Shown here: in pieces, positions 1-12,758 of the stretch | How the letters are laid out: every line of letters starts with the position of its first letter | How positions within the stretch are numbered: the first letter of the stretch is position 1 | Assembly (NCBI RefSeq): GCF_022539665.2 | Contig: NC_081333.1 | Coordinates: 4,030,001-4,094,000 of the forward strand | From: Daphnia carinata | Taxonomy: Eukaryota; Arthropoda; Branchiopoda; Diplostraca; Daphniidae | Length of the DNA stretch: 64,000 nt | Direction of reading: 5' to 3' | Made by a program: the position numbers and the translations under genes | The notes under the pieces: model-generated | Databases searched by the model: none | The model's input: only the letters and a program-made list of their open reading frames with translations | Told to the model about the DNA's origin: nothing

Positions 1-1632
1 ATGATGGCGCGTGCCAAATCGTTTTTTTTTTGGGGGGGGGGGGGTTAGGATTGAGAAAAAAAAAAAAGAAGAGGATCTTCAGGATCGATGTGTACATGTC
101 AATGAACTCTAACTCCCCTCTCTCCCTCCTTCCAAATGGCAATTGATTTAGAAAAAGCTTTTTTAAACAAAAAAAAAAAAAAAGGCGAAATGTGCGGACG
201 TGTTTTTCCCGTCGATTGGGTGGAATGAACGAAAATGGGACGTGCCGAAATAAAAATAATAAAAAAAAAAAAAAAAAAAAAAAAAAGGGCGGGAGGATCA
301 TCTTTTATTTCAATTTGCTGAGAGCGCGGCGAGGAGGATAGGAGCTGCCCGAAGAGCTGTCAACAGGATCTGAAGAGTTATAAAGTACAATCCAATCTCA
401 TAGATGACATCCTCTTCCATCAACTCGTGTCGACTAAAGCTCCAGCGCTCCCCCACCACCTCCCCCCCCCACACACCCAACTATAAAAAAAAAAAAAAAA
501 ATCCCCACTCGTTTTTTTATTATTCAATTTTTTTTTTATAAGGAAATTTCTAGACTGGAACACACACAAAAAAAAACAAAAAAACATTGATATTGTTCCA
601 GTAATAGGGTGGACACACTACAACGCAATATCGGATAGTGCCAAGAAAAAGACGAGGGGGACATGTGTAGAATACAAGTCGAGCAAACGTCTCCACATAA
701 AGATGGATCAAGTCCTATCCCATTTTTTTCTTTAGCTTCTTATGTCTCTGCCTTACTACACACACACACACAGAGAGAGAGAAAGAAAGAGAGAGAGAGC
801 GCATTTGATATTTATTATGCGTCGCTATCCCAGTGAGTGGTGAAGGGTGGGGTGGGGGGGAAAGCTTTATTCCGGGCAACGTTCCAGCAAATGCACGCCG
901 AGTCATCGCGAAAGAAAACGATCTAATATTAAGATCTCGCAGAGGCAAACACACACACACACACACACAAAAAAGAAGGAAATGTTATTTTTTTTTTGTT
1001 GTTGTTGTTGTTGTTGTTTGTTCTAGTTGTTGCTGTTACAAAAGACATGACGACAAAAATCACCACTCGACCTTTTTTTTTTTCTTCCTCCCCCCTCCAT
1101 CCGCTTAGATTTGTTTTTCTTGTGTTCCAAATGTTTTATTTTTATTTTTATTTTTTTTTTGGATTATTCTTTTAGAAAAAACCTTCGCTTTCTTTTTCTT
1201 TACTGTCGCTCTCTCTCTCTCTCTCTGTGTTCTACTCGGCATATCGGAGCCCTCCCAAATATTGATTCATCCATCTATATAGACAAACTGGGGGCTTGAT
1301 GGCAGGGGGGGGGGGAGCTCTTGTTAATATTTGCCCATTCTTCTTCCTTTCGTTTTTTTTTTTTATGATTATTATTATTCCTCTTTTTTTTTATATACAT
1401 ATTTTTAAGGGGGAGGGGGGGGGGGAACTGTTTCCGCCTTAAAGGTCTTGCGTGTGTGTATGTGTGTTATGCCGGCAAAAGATAAATAGATATCTCTTTA
1501 TCTCTTGTCGTATGAGACAAATTGATTTTGTTTTTTTTGTTTTTTTTTTTTTTTTCTCTTTTCTTTTGTTTTCTCGAGAAATAGAAACGAGTTGAAGAGA
1601 AAAAAAAAAAAAAAAAAAAAAGAGAGACTAAC
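1..1632. other. Low-complexity DNA, probably an ADAMTSL intron
   Basis: No exon recognised. Poly-A, poly-T and poly-G runs are mixed with (CA)n at about 949-969, (GTT)n at about 998-1018 and purine-rich microsatellites. It lies between the last visible ADAMTSL exon and the window edge, so it is probably intronic. Confidence 0.5.
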
Positions 1633-4597
1633 CTGACAGATTCCATCAATGCACATGTCCAAACTGCCCGGATTGCAACGCGTTCCATCGTGAACGCGGG
1701 CCGCGTGCTGGACGACCAGCGACGTGTTGACAGCCCGGCACGAAAGCGAACACGTCGGCGTGCTTTTATCCATGATCGGTACCCAATTGTATAATTTGCC
1801 CTTTTTAATTAAAAAAAAAAAAATAATAATAATAATAATAATGTAATTTAATTATTAAATCACATTTTTTTTTTTTTTTTTTCTTAATGAAGCAAAACAA
1901 AACACGCACGAAAAATGCGTCGTGTTTTAAGAGAAAAACTGGGTCAAACCCATTCGTACCTGGTAAGGTATGCTGTTGTAATTTTGGCACTGCTGCAACC
2001 GGAAATCGACCAATTCCGGGCACGGCTAAATGAATAAAATATGTTAATGAGGCCAGCAGCAACAACAACAATAAGAGGAGGAGGAGGAGGAGGGAAATGG
2101 AATGGTGATCTGAGAAATGTGTCAATACCTGCATATTGCAAATCTGATAGCGGATGCTACGTCCGTTGATTCCGCATCCGCGCACCGTGTCCATGCAGCG
2201 ACGCGTCTGGTAGGTGGCACCACCGTCGCACGTCCTCGAACACGGCGCCCACTCCGACCATGTGGACCATTGCGGCTCCAGCGGATCTCTCGCCTTTCAA
2301 CAACGCAAACAACATCAAAATAAGAGGGGGGGGGGGGGGGGAAAAAGGAAAAAAGAGACAAGTTTGGGCATGATGAAACAACGATGAATGATTGGCACTT
2401 TATCCAGCACACACACGCACAGACACAAAACAATACCGAAATCCATCAACATCATCGGATATTTACAAACCCCCCCCCCCTAAAAAAAAAAAAAAGGGGA
2501 TGGGGATTTTGTCTTTCGATTCTTACATCCTCCGCTTTTTTTTTTTTTTTTTTTTGAGGTAGGTGTGTATCATCATCATCGATGTATTTATCCCTTTTTT
2601 GGAGCGTGAAAAGGAATAGAGCCCCAGACGCGCGTGAATCGATGCCATTGACAGGTTGATTGATGAATTTCACGAGACGATCGTAATTGCAACAAGCTCC
2701 AATCACGGACGGATAAGAAGAGGAAGAGGTTTTCTTTTTTATTTTTTTAGCGACTATTGGCAAAATGATAAATGACTACGGTGTTCTTATTTCACATGAT
2801 TTTTGTTTTCCATGTTTTGTTTTGTTTTGTTTTTTTATTGTTGTTGTTGTTCTACGTCTAGCGAGTGGATTGTTTGTTGTAAAACACGTAACCTTCGGGT
2901 ATATATATCACTCCTGTTTGGCTTCTACATGTTAAGGGGGGGTGGGGGAGGGCTCTGTTTCATCCGAATCGATCGATAATCGATTCGTCAAAAGAAAATG
3001 TTTTGAAGCTCCTCTGCAGATAAAAACGTTCCATTTTTTTTTTTTTCGTGTAGCAAAACAAGAATGTTCGTTTTTTAAATTTTACCTCGTTTCCGCCAAA
3101 ATCATCCAGCATTGCCGCTCCGACGTCCATCATTAACGAAACCTGGTGCCAAAAAAAAACAAACAAGACAAAACACATCAATTAGTTGTGTAAATAAGTC
3201 TTACATAGCTCTTCAAATTCGGGCGTCATTGTTAGGTTCATTACTCGCAACGAGTGGGGGGGGGGAGGAGGAGGAGGAATCCGCGTGTAATGAATTGCAT
3301 TGTCGCCATGACAACCAAGCACCCAAAAAAAAAAAAAAATGGAGGAGGAGAAAAGTCAGCATTGCGATCAATCAAAATAATAAATAAATAAATTTGAAAA
3401 TAAAATCCTGAATGCGTGTAATGTTTCCGGTGATTTGCATATTGTTGCGTGTGAATTTGATTGACTGGCAGCGCGCGCTAAATTCAAATTTCTTTTAATT
3501 TTAAATCAAAACATCGATGTTTTCGAACGCATCAACTTTGTCCTCAATAAAAAAAAAAAAAGGGAAATCCGAGTCGGGGGGTAAAGATAAAAATAAAATA
3601 AAATAAAAGAGCGGCAGGTGGAGACAATTCAAAAAAAAGGACGGCAACACGAGCCGTTACGTCTTTTCCTCCCCGGCACAACTTGGGACCCCCTTTAAAG
3701 GACAAGTAGGCAATGTGTCACCTAACCCCTCACCGCCCCAGTTCTTCTCCCCCCCACCCCCCTAACCCCACTTCTTTTTTTCTTTTTTTTTTTTCGTGTT
3801 GTTAAACTGATGGTCATCGGACACGCAGTTCTTCTCCTTTTACCTCTCAACCCGCAAGTCTACATACACACACACACACACACACACACGCGGACAAAGT
3901 TTGTGCCAGTCCGCTTTTCTTTTCTTTACACACTAGGCAGCCATTTTTCCCTTCCTCTTACACTTAATCAATAACTGCAGCACCAACGTTTCCCAAACCT
4001 CTTGTAAGAAAACAAAATACAAAAAAAAAAAAAAAAAATTCTTACACAATCTTATAACAAATGACCGGACCGCACATAACACCATCGGTTTGACAGTTCC
4101 CCCCCCCCCTCCTTTTTTTTCTGCTTGTGGTTCAACAATCAACTCATCTCATTTTTTTTTCTTTTTTGCGGCCATCGCTGAAGAAGAAGAAGAAAGGGGA
4201 TCACTTTTCCAAACTGTTACTTCAAACAATCGTGATACCCCTCCCCACTGGTATGTGGTTGAGGATAGTGGGGTTGGGAAGTGGGTGGGGGGTTGTTATC
4301 TTTTATTTTTTATATTTTTTCTTTTTTTTTTTTTGTTGGGTTATCAGAGAGAAACGCACTTACAAGCGGCTGTCATTCGGCTCTGTACGCGATTTATCAC
4401 GTTCCGACTTGCAACGGCGTCCCGCACGCAAGGCGACGGCCACTCCCCCCCCCCCCCCCAAAGAAAAAAAAAAGTGGACCTTTTGTTTTTGTTTTTTTAT
4501 TGGGGACAAGTTAAATAAGAAAAGAAAACGACATTCGCGAAAATATAAAAGAACTTCTTACGCATCTCGAATTGAATCGCCAATCTTGAAAGGCTTT

Positions 4598-4630
<33 letters not shown>

Positions 4631-5268
4631 GGCTATCCAATTTTGTTTTTATTAGCACAGCCTCAATTTCGCTTGGTTTTAATTGTTTGACCCTTCCCCC
4701 CTCCCCCCTTCTTTTATTTTGGAATGAAAACCTATTTCAGTGGAGTAATAGCACAGAGTCATAACAATAAATGTTTTTCTTGTTTTTGTTTTTTTTTTTC
4801 ACCCCCCCCCCCCCGAACAAATTGAATTAACCTAAAAATACACACACCTGGTTTTATTACTGTTATTAACCCTTTCTTCTCAACTTCCCTTGAAAAAAAA
4901 AAAAAAAAACCCACTTCATTAAAGCAAATGGACCGAGGTCATAAAAAAAAAATATTTTTTTCAAGTTTCTTCCGGCCACACACACACACACATCACACAC
5001 ACACACACACACACACAGGTATGCACCATCGCCCCCACCGGAGTTTAGAAACTCCTTTTTTTTTTTTTTTTTTTTACCTTAATTGGATAGTCTTTTATTG
5101 TGTACCTGTGCACTGCTAAACTATCGATTTGTTCACAAAGAAAAAAAAAATGGGAGAAACTACTTCAAACCATTTGGCCTCTATTGAAAAAAAAAAGAAA
5201 CTGGACATTGAAATAGAAGAAGATTAAAAATGTTTTTTTATCTTTTTTCTTGAAATCATTTACCAAAG

Positions 5269-5301
<33 letters not shown>

Positions 5302-5467
5302 GCGTGGCAAATCAAAATTTAAATTGTGTTCCCCTCCCTTTGACGGTGGTCGTTTCACCTTGCCGAAGAATTTCTTTTTTTTCTAAATCTCTATTCTCTT
5401 TTACATTTCGCGAGTTGGCAAGAGAGGGGGGGTCTAGCAAACGATTTTTTCTTTTTCCTTTTTTGAC

Positions 5468-5502
<35 letters not shown>

Positions 5503-8365
5503 GGGGGGGGGGGGGGAGCTGGACCAAAAAGAAAGTCATTTGTCAATGTCCATTTTTTTTTTTTTTTCCTTTTTTCCTTTCTCCTTTCGCAAGCGGTTCT
5601 TCTTCTTCTTTCGTTATCCGCAACACACATCCAACGAGAGGGTGCGGATAGCCCAAAAGAACACACACACAAAGAATGCCAACACACACACACAAGACAG
5701 TGAGAGAGAGAGAGAGAGAGAGATAAGTTTCTAAAGTGTCTGTGAGAAAAGAAACAAGAATTTTTTTGTGTGTTTTTTTTTTAGTGGGGGCCCAACATCA
5801 ATTTGAGGAGGAGTTTTTTTTGTTTTTTTTTTCTTGGCCATCCTCTTTTTAGCCTATTGCTTTCACTAGGTACTCTACATTTATTAGATTTTTTTTTTGT
5901 TTTGTTTTTTTCGCCCCTTCAAGAGGGGCAGCCCTTTTTTTTTTTTTTTTTGGGAAATACCGAAGAGGATGTACGCGTGATCTGTTCGTGAAATTCAAAG
6001 TGCCTTGTGCTTTTTTTAAACGATGTTTCAGATAAGAACTGACCGATCAAATACTTTGCATTTACAATAATAATAGATGGGGAAGCGCACATTCAAATGG
6101 GCGTGTCTGTTGATAGGCAAATTGCACTTTGAAAAATTGTATGTTTTGAAAATGAAAGAAAATGTGAAGGTTGAAATATCTGCGCGGCACGTTGAGATTT
6201 AAAAAAAAAAAAGGTATTTCTCCGCAGGTGATGGGTGAAATGAAGTTATTTGACACACACACACGCGCGCTTGTGTGTGTGTGTTTCAGTTAAAGTTAAA
6301 GGGGGGAAAAAAATCAAACAAGTCAGATGATTCGATGAGGAAAAATGTCTGCCCCTCTGACCGCAATCGAACAACATCAAAAGGGTCACGAAAAAAAAAA
6401 AATCGATCCACCAGTTATGTAAATTAAAAGAGCGTCACGATGATATTGGCGATGAGTCAACGATCAATTGCAAAAAAAAAAAAAATGCAAACGGTTGCGT
6501 GTGGCCATTCAAATAGCGGCGCCAAAATTCAAATTCAAAAACGATTTTTTTTTTTTTTTTTTTTTCAAAATGTTCGTCCCCTTCGCAGCTTTTTTTTTTT
6601 TTTTTTTTTTGAAAATGACATTCCTTCCGAACGTACCCGGCACTTTTATTCAACTTCCATGTTTGGAACACTGAAAGACGTCGATCAGCGTTTCAAAAAA
6701 AAAAAAAAAAATAAAATAAAATAAAATAAAGAAATAAATCGAATCAAATTTTTCTTTCGTGTTTTATGTACAAAAGAAAAAAGAAAAAAAAAAAAAAACT
6801 GGTTCTTATTTATTATTATGCTGCCTAGTAAAAAGAAAAAAGAAATAAATAAATAAATGTCTGTAATGTTGAACTTGTCCGGATAACTTTACAACCCCTT
6901 CACTCATTCCTCCCCACCCAGAAAAAAAAAAAAAAAAAAAAGATCTTTGACGGACACCTATCCCCATTGTTATCGGCATAACAATTTTTCTTCGTTCGTT
7001 CTTCATTCTTTACTTCCCCCTACCTCTCGCTTTTTTTTCTTTTCCATGCACACTCGTTTGCTTTCAAAAAAAAAAAAAAAATAAAATACAATGGAAGGAT
7101 GTTGTTATTGTAAACTCCACCGACGGGGTGTAAAAGAAACAAAAAATTCAAAGACATGCAAATGACAGTCGGGGGGGGGGGGGGGGGGGACACACACACA
7201 CAAAAAAAATCACAATATCCTCCCCCCCCCCCCCCCCCAAAAAAAAAAAAATGCTAATCATCACGAAGTAACGAGAAAACAAATTTTTGACTAGATGACC
7301 ACAGCGTCCTTTTTTAATCCTTTTTTAATCAAATGAGATTCAATCAGGCTGTCGACCATCAGACTATATGGTAGTTGATTTTCATTTAATAAATAGATGC
7401 CGATGCAGCGGCACATCATCAAAACCTCATCCGAAAATATAAAAAAAAAAAAAAAAAAAAGAAGTCCGTGTAGTCAGCGCTAATAGAAAAGAAGCGCCCT
7501 CTTCCCCCCCCCCTCTCTCTCTCTCACTCCCGCAAAAAAAAATAAGGAAAAAAAAAAAAAAAAAGAAAAAGAAAAGAAAGACACGACCGCCAACAAGAGA
7601 CTTTCGGATCGATGAGCATTTTTGGATGACTGGGCGGAAGCCGGAAACCGGATGCTGACATTCCACGATTTCTAACCCTCCCCATTTCTATCGCGAGACC
7701 ATTTTCTTCTTCTATCGAATGTTCTCCTCCTCTCCCCCCCCCACCCCCTTCTTTTTTGATGATTGCCAACTTTTGCTTGTCTAGTCTTGTACAAGTCTCC
7801 CCCCCCCCCATCTCCGTCTCTATTGCCCGGCCAAGAAAATTGGGAACACACGAACATCTTTAAAGACGCGATCCAGTTGATCGTACACACACACACACAC
7901 ACACACATCACACAAGCTAAATGATGATGCCAATGAATAAATCATTCAGACTGCCAAACCCGATTCTCTTTCTCTCTTGCCCGCCCCATTTTCCTACGAA
8001 AACAGCTGATGGATCGACTATTCTTTTTTTTTTTTTTTTACGAATAAAAAAAAAAAAAATGGGATACATAAACAAACCGGCCAAACGCTTTTTCTTTTTC
8101 TTTTTTTTTAATCACGTAGTGAGATCCCAGGGCGTTCACGCAGACGTTAAAACAAAAAATGTTATATATCCCCCCCCTCCCTATCATCTAGTCGAATGTG
8201 ACATTGTCAATTGTATTAGAACGGCCGACTGTTGGACGGACAGTCGGAATCACGAAACATGACATCAAATCAAAGAAGAAAAAAAAAAAAAGAATTTCTT
8301 TTGTAGCTGGACAGCCGGACTCTATTTTGCGAGAAAATAAGAGCGCCATGTCCAAAGGGGCTATG

Positions 8366-8398
<33 letters not shown>

Positions 8399-10158
8399 AC
8401 ACCCGAAGGAAACCTTTAAGTGAATCACAAATAAAGGGCCCTGCACCCCAAAGGGATCATACTAAGTTGGCCTTTTTTTTTTTTTTTTTTCTTCTTCTTC
8501 CTTTACTTTCTACTGCACAAAAAAAAAAAAAAACAAACAAGGAGATATAAGATTACTTAAAAGAACTTGTGTATAGTCTCATGTCTCTTAATCCCGGCCA
8601 TGTTTCGAGAGGATGGCCAGATACGTCTTACAACAAGGGAAAAGTTCAAGTACCGCAGAACGTACGTAAAGGGGAGGGTGGTGGTCTTTAGCAAACATGT
8701 TTCCTACTATTTTGTTAATCATTCTATCGCTTTTTTTTCTTTTTTGTCTGCCCTCCAGTTCGAGTGCAGTACTTGATTTCGACAACGTGACACGATAATC
8801 AGCATTCCTCACCGTCTTCCCCTTCCCGGCAGCCCCAAACTTTGTGTTTTCATGTCAGATTAAAGTAGATAGAACCTCATTCGTATTTAACAAGTTCTAT
8901 CGATGACTTCACTTAAAAACTAAATCCGTTGATTTGTCAACAAGAAAAAAAAAAGAAAAAAAAGAAGGTGAACATCTGTAACGTTCAGATTGAAAGAAAC
9001 AATGGACGAGTCGCAGGCAGGTGTTGACAGGTCGTATTTCGTGAAAGGGGGGGGGGGGAAGAAACAAGGAATTTACGTTTACGTTTGAAAGGCTGAATGG
9101 GACGCAACGCTCGTTCCAAAACGTCGTCGTTTGGAGGGAGAGCAAAAGTGAAAATAAAAAATGATGTGGCAGCGCATACAGAAAGAAAAGCAACTCGATC
9201 TCGTTGTTAACTGAAATATTAAAAAAAAAAATAAATAAATAAAAAAAAAATACGGGGTATCGACCTGAACTATCTCTTGTAACATGTGGGAGGGGGGGGG
9301 GGGCATTTCCCATTTTTTTTTGTATGGACACGGATCATCATCAAAGCAAACCGAACTCGGTGCCAATGGGCTTCGACCATCTCCGTTTTTAATGCTCACG
9401 CACGTCTTTGTTCCCAAATTATTTATTTTTTTTTTTTTTTTTAAGAAAAATCAATTGAAAATATAGGCCAGTTTTAGAATTAAAAAAAAATTGAAAGTGA
9501 GGATGTTGTCTTTAAAGTTGTTTGTAAAAGTGAAGAGAAAATGTTGTTCATTAACAACACGCGTTTCATCGTTGTCTTGGCGGGGGAAAATGTTTGGATG
9601 GGGACGAATGTTAAACAAGGAACATCACGATGTCCTTCAATTAAAATAACAAAAAGAAAAAACGGAAAAAAGGGGTTTGCCTACATCAATTCTTTTCAAT
9701 TCCATATGCGTCGTCGAGGAGGAAAGAAAAAGAAAGAAAAATGATTATACATTTTTCTTTGAATCATCCGGTGAGTCATTTCCCCCCCCCGTTTTTTCCT
9801 TTCTGCGCAAGCAAAAGCTCGCGCGCCCAGTTAAACAGTTGCCCAGGCACCTTATTGTCCATAGAGCTTTTCAGTACACACACGCCCATGAAAGCGATGG
9901 CCCGGCCCGTCAGAAACGGGCGTGGACCATGGTAAAAGGGCTTCTCAACACTACGTACCGTGTCCGTGCATACCGACTCATACGTAATGACATCTTTTCC
10001 TTCTTTTTTTTTTTTTCTTAGAAAGAAGTTTTCTCTCTCGTTCTCTTCGCTCTTGTAAAGACACACTTACAAGGCGTTTGTGTGTGCAGTTTTCTCTCGT
10101 ACTCACGAATTAATCACCGAACAGCAAGTTTTTCCTTCTTTTTTTTTTTTTCTTTTCA

Positions 10159-10190
<32 letters not shown>

Positions 10191-12758
10191 CTTTATTATG
10201 AGGTGGGACACATTATCCATGCTGCCTTGAGTCACATGCCTCACAGTGGCCTTTATTGCACCATGCTGTTTCTATTTGGTGCAGGAATTTCAACGGTCAC
10301 TTAATGTCCACACTTTTGTGTCTCGCTGCTTGTTCCTGCTTTCTGTGGCAGTTGCCAATTTTCCTTCTCGCTCCTAGCTTGCCCTTGGGTGCTACATGTG
10401 CCTCTGAGCGTAATGACAACTGAAAGGAAACTCTACAATAATGGGAGGAAGTGTTGTCACGTAAAAGAAAACAGCCCTTCAAGCCAAAATGTCCCTAGTT
10501 TCAACAGAAGAACAAGGGCCCAGGGACGAATTCGTACCATCAATCAACTATCAAACAAGAATTGTGAAGCAGCACACGTCAACGTGATAATAATAGATAA
10601 CGTCAGCAGCACTTACTTTCCAAAAATAAAATGGCATCACGTGATTTCTTCACCAGCCTTTTCTTTTTCTTGCTTCATTTTCAAGGAGGCTTGCTTGACG
10701 AGAAGCTCAGTTTCCCATTTTCGATGATTAAACGTTAAAGGAGTAAAATATAAACGAGACGTCATCATCTAATCGTTTCGTGGGCGCCACTGTTTGTTCG
10801 CGCCACAAAATGTCCGACCAAAAAACAATTGAGTCATTGTCTGACAGCGTTGCAGATTTTGACCACAAGATAAATCTTCTAAACTCGTTGATGCTGTCAT
10901 TTCATTTATTGTATAATCATCAATCAAAATTCCAAAACGTCAAGCAGTAGTCAACACATTTTTTTTTTTACGAAATTCCTTTTTTTTTTTGTATATCATT
11001 TTTTTTTGGGGAGCGAAACCAAATAAAAAACCTCAACATCCTTTTTTTCTCAAACGTGAGTCAACGATATCCGGAACGATCGAACGAATGTCATCACAAC
11101 TTGTTTGTGGAGGGTATTCGTAAAAATTGGAAATAAGAGTTGTATAGCTACAGTTTACTGCCTACCGAATATCTCGTTTCATTTCGAGACAAGAAATCTG
11201 TTCGTTCGATCTAAATGAATTTAAGAGGGGGTCGTCGTCGACGGTGGTTCTACACAGGCGGAAAGTCCTAACCTTTTTGTTTTCTTTTTTTTTCAAAAGC
11301 CATTTTTATTGCATTCGAACCCTTTAAATTTATTATTTTTTGGTTCTTTTTCAACAATAACAACAAGAGAAAAACAAAAACAAAAATAAAGGTTGATTCC
11401 CATAGTGTCTTCCACGTAATAGAACAACAACAGCAAAGAAGCAGCCCAAACATGGAAACTCCATTAAGCAAATCTTCGTTGTGATTTCCCGGTCTTTTCA
11501 CATTTCCTTTTTCTCTTAGGTAAGACCAAAACGAAACAAGCAATGGAGGAAATGCTTTCCTTTCAACATCAGCCAATACGAAATCTTTTTAATCTAGCCG
11601 GCAAAACATGTTATTCACTTTTGTGACTATTAGAGCGAAACATTAAATGAAATGAGGCAAAGAAAAAGAACCAAAAAACAGCGGCTTTTCAACACAGTGG
11701 GGGGAGGTATATAAAAATTCCATTCTTTTTTTTTTTTTTTTTCCATTGGGACCAGTTATTGTAACCCTCAAAGTCTATTAGTATTGTATAACAACCGACA
11801 ACTTTGACGGGGGATTTCTCATTTTCGTGCGAACCGGGCGGCAAAAAAAAACAAAACAAAACAAAGGTGGGTCATAAACGCGTGTCGTAACGGAGGTTAA
11901 AGCGCAATAATCCCCTTGCAAAAAAAAAAAAAAAAATGAAAGAAAACTAGTAAAAGAAAAATTTTGTACGTGTGTGTAATCATCGCGCTTTTATTGTACG
12001 CTTATGAGCGTTCAAACCGGGTAAAAGCCTTTTCGCTTATGGTGGCGCTTTTGTTTTTTTTTGTTTTGTTTTTTTTAATTTAAAAATTTACTTTTTCTTT
12101 CAAATACATATTTTTTTTTATTAGTCACTAGTGTGTGTAAGTATTACGGTGTGTGTGTGTGTGTGTGTGTTGGCCGACACACTTGAGTCGACAAAGGGGA
12201 AAAAAGCAGCGGGAGATTGGCGGCGGCTTTAAAAAACTTTTTCTTTAAATAATTTTATTTTTATTTTTTTTTTTTTTTTGTTCCCCAACTTGTTTTACAT
12301 TTTTGATTATTATTTTTCAATTTCCATCAACATCCTCCCCATTTCCTAATCTCATCGTCGCTTTTTGTTTTGTCTTTCTGTTTTCTTTTATAACTGAATT
12401 GGATTTTGTGTTTCTGTTTTTTCTCAATCGCCCCCCGGCAGCTTCTGATTTGCTGTTTAGTTTGATACGGCCGGTAACGAAAAAAATACAAAAAAAACAA
12501 ACGTCGGTAGATATTTACTTTATGATAGATAGATAGATGACATGTAGTAGTACAACCGATCTATCCCGCCCTGTCATTCTTGTTTTCCCTTTCATTTCAT
12601 TTTAAAAAAAGTTATCGAATATTTTGAAAACTATTCCGCCCATTTTCGGTATTTTTTTTTAAATTTCCGCAGTTTTCCCATCAACTTTAAAGAGTAAATC
12701 AATTGAAAATGAAACTCACCAAGACGAAGACAATCAACTTGGCTCTTGATGTGTCCAT
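1633..12758 (-). CDS. ADAMTS-like (ADAMTSL) secreted matrix protein, 5' part; gene continues past the left edge
   Basis: Five exons read on the minus strand, all joined in phase 0: 12720-12758, 3086-3142, 2129-2293, 1960-2025 and 1633-1800. Exon 1 encodes MDTSRAKLIVFVL and ends at a perfect gtgagt donor. Exon 2 (VSLMMDVGAAMLDDFGGNE) completes a signal peptide that is probably cut near VGAA. Exon 3 is a thrombospondin type 1 repeat with WSTWSEW (a C-mannosylation WxxW pattern), CSRTC, RRC and GC. Exon 4 (PCPELVDFRLQQC) and exon 5 (NWVP, CSLSC, VHDGTRC, SLDMCIDGICQ) begin the ADAMTS cysteine-rich module. LVV followed by a DGTRC core and SLDMCI fits ADAMTSL1/3 (fly nolo) better than papilin or the proteases, and the signal peptide leads straight into the TSR with no metalloprotease. 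The next expected exon (GCD...GVCNGDGSTC) is not in the window, so the 3' end lies to the left. Family members act in the extracellular matrix. Exon calls are strong; the subfamily name is likely. Confidence 0.85.
4977..5018. repeat. (CA)n dinucleotide microsatellite
   Basis: A run of about 40 nt of CA repeats with one interruption (atc). It lies inside ADAMTSL intron 1 and is likely to be length-polymorphic. Confidence 0.85.
5702..5723. repeat. (GA)n dinucleotide microsatellite
   Basis: Eleven uninterrupted GA units in ADAMTSL intron 1. A similar GA tract lies at about 10159-10180. Confidence 0.85.
6253..6284. repeat. (AC)6 - GCGCGC - (GT)6 inverted dinucleotide repeat
   Basis: A perfect 12-bp inverted repeat, (AC)6 at 6253-6264 and (GT)6 at 6273-6284, encloses the loop gcgcgctt. 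Nearly the whole element alternates purine and pyrimidine, the pattern that favours Z-DNA, and its dyad also allows a cruciform. Confidence 0.8.
7171..7238. repeat. G19 run facing a C17 run (inverted homopolymers)
   Basis: Nineteen G at 7171-7189, a 32-nt spacer beginning with an (AC)n tract, then seventeen C at 7222-7238. The two runs could pair as a G:C stem in DNA or in the ADAMTSL intron 1 transcript. The G run alone could form a quadruplex. Confidence 0.8.

Larger units (their letters stand above)
3143..12719 (-). repeat. ADAMTSL intron 1, homopolymer- and microsatellite-packed
   Basis: This interval of about 9.6 kb separates the two halves of the ADAMTSL signal peptide. It holds no exon I can support. 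It is dominated by mononucleotide runs, for example A30 at 4599-4628, A31 at 5269-5299, A29 at 5472-5500 and G19 at 7171-7189. It also has (AC)n at about 3865-3889, 4977-5018 and 7884-7906, (GA)n at 5702-5723, and (GT)n at 12149-12171. Many apparent short ORFs here are translations of these runs (poly-Lys or poly-Phe). Confidence 0.7.

Noticed and set aside
300-450. Open minus-strand stretch (about 46 codons) that might be another ADAMTSL exon
   Set aside because: It lacks the cysteines expected after the last visible exon and has no good splice sites.
2965-2987. 9-bp inverted repeat CGAATCGAT/ATCGATTCG, and similar dyads at 8225-8247 and 18683-18709
   Set aside because: Perfect 8-9 bp inverted repeats with short loops are expected a few times by chance in 64 kb, and none sits at a recognisable gene control position.
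4127-4690. 187-codon plus-strand ORF, the second longest open frame I saw in the window
   Set aside because: It is made of poly-Lys, poly-Phe and poly-Pro segments from homopolymers in an ADAMTSL intron.
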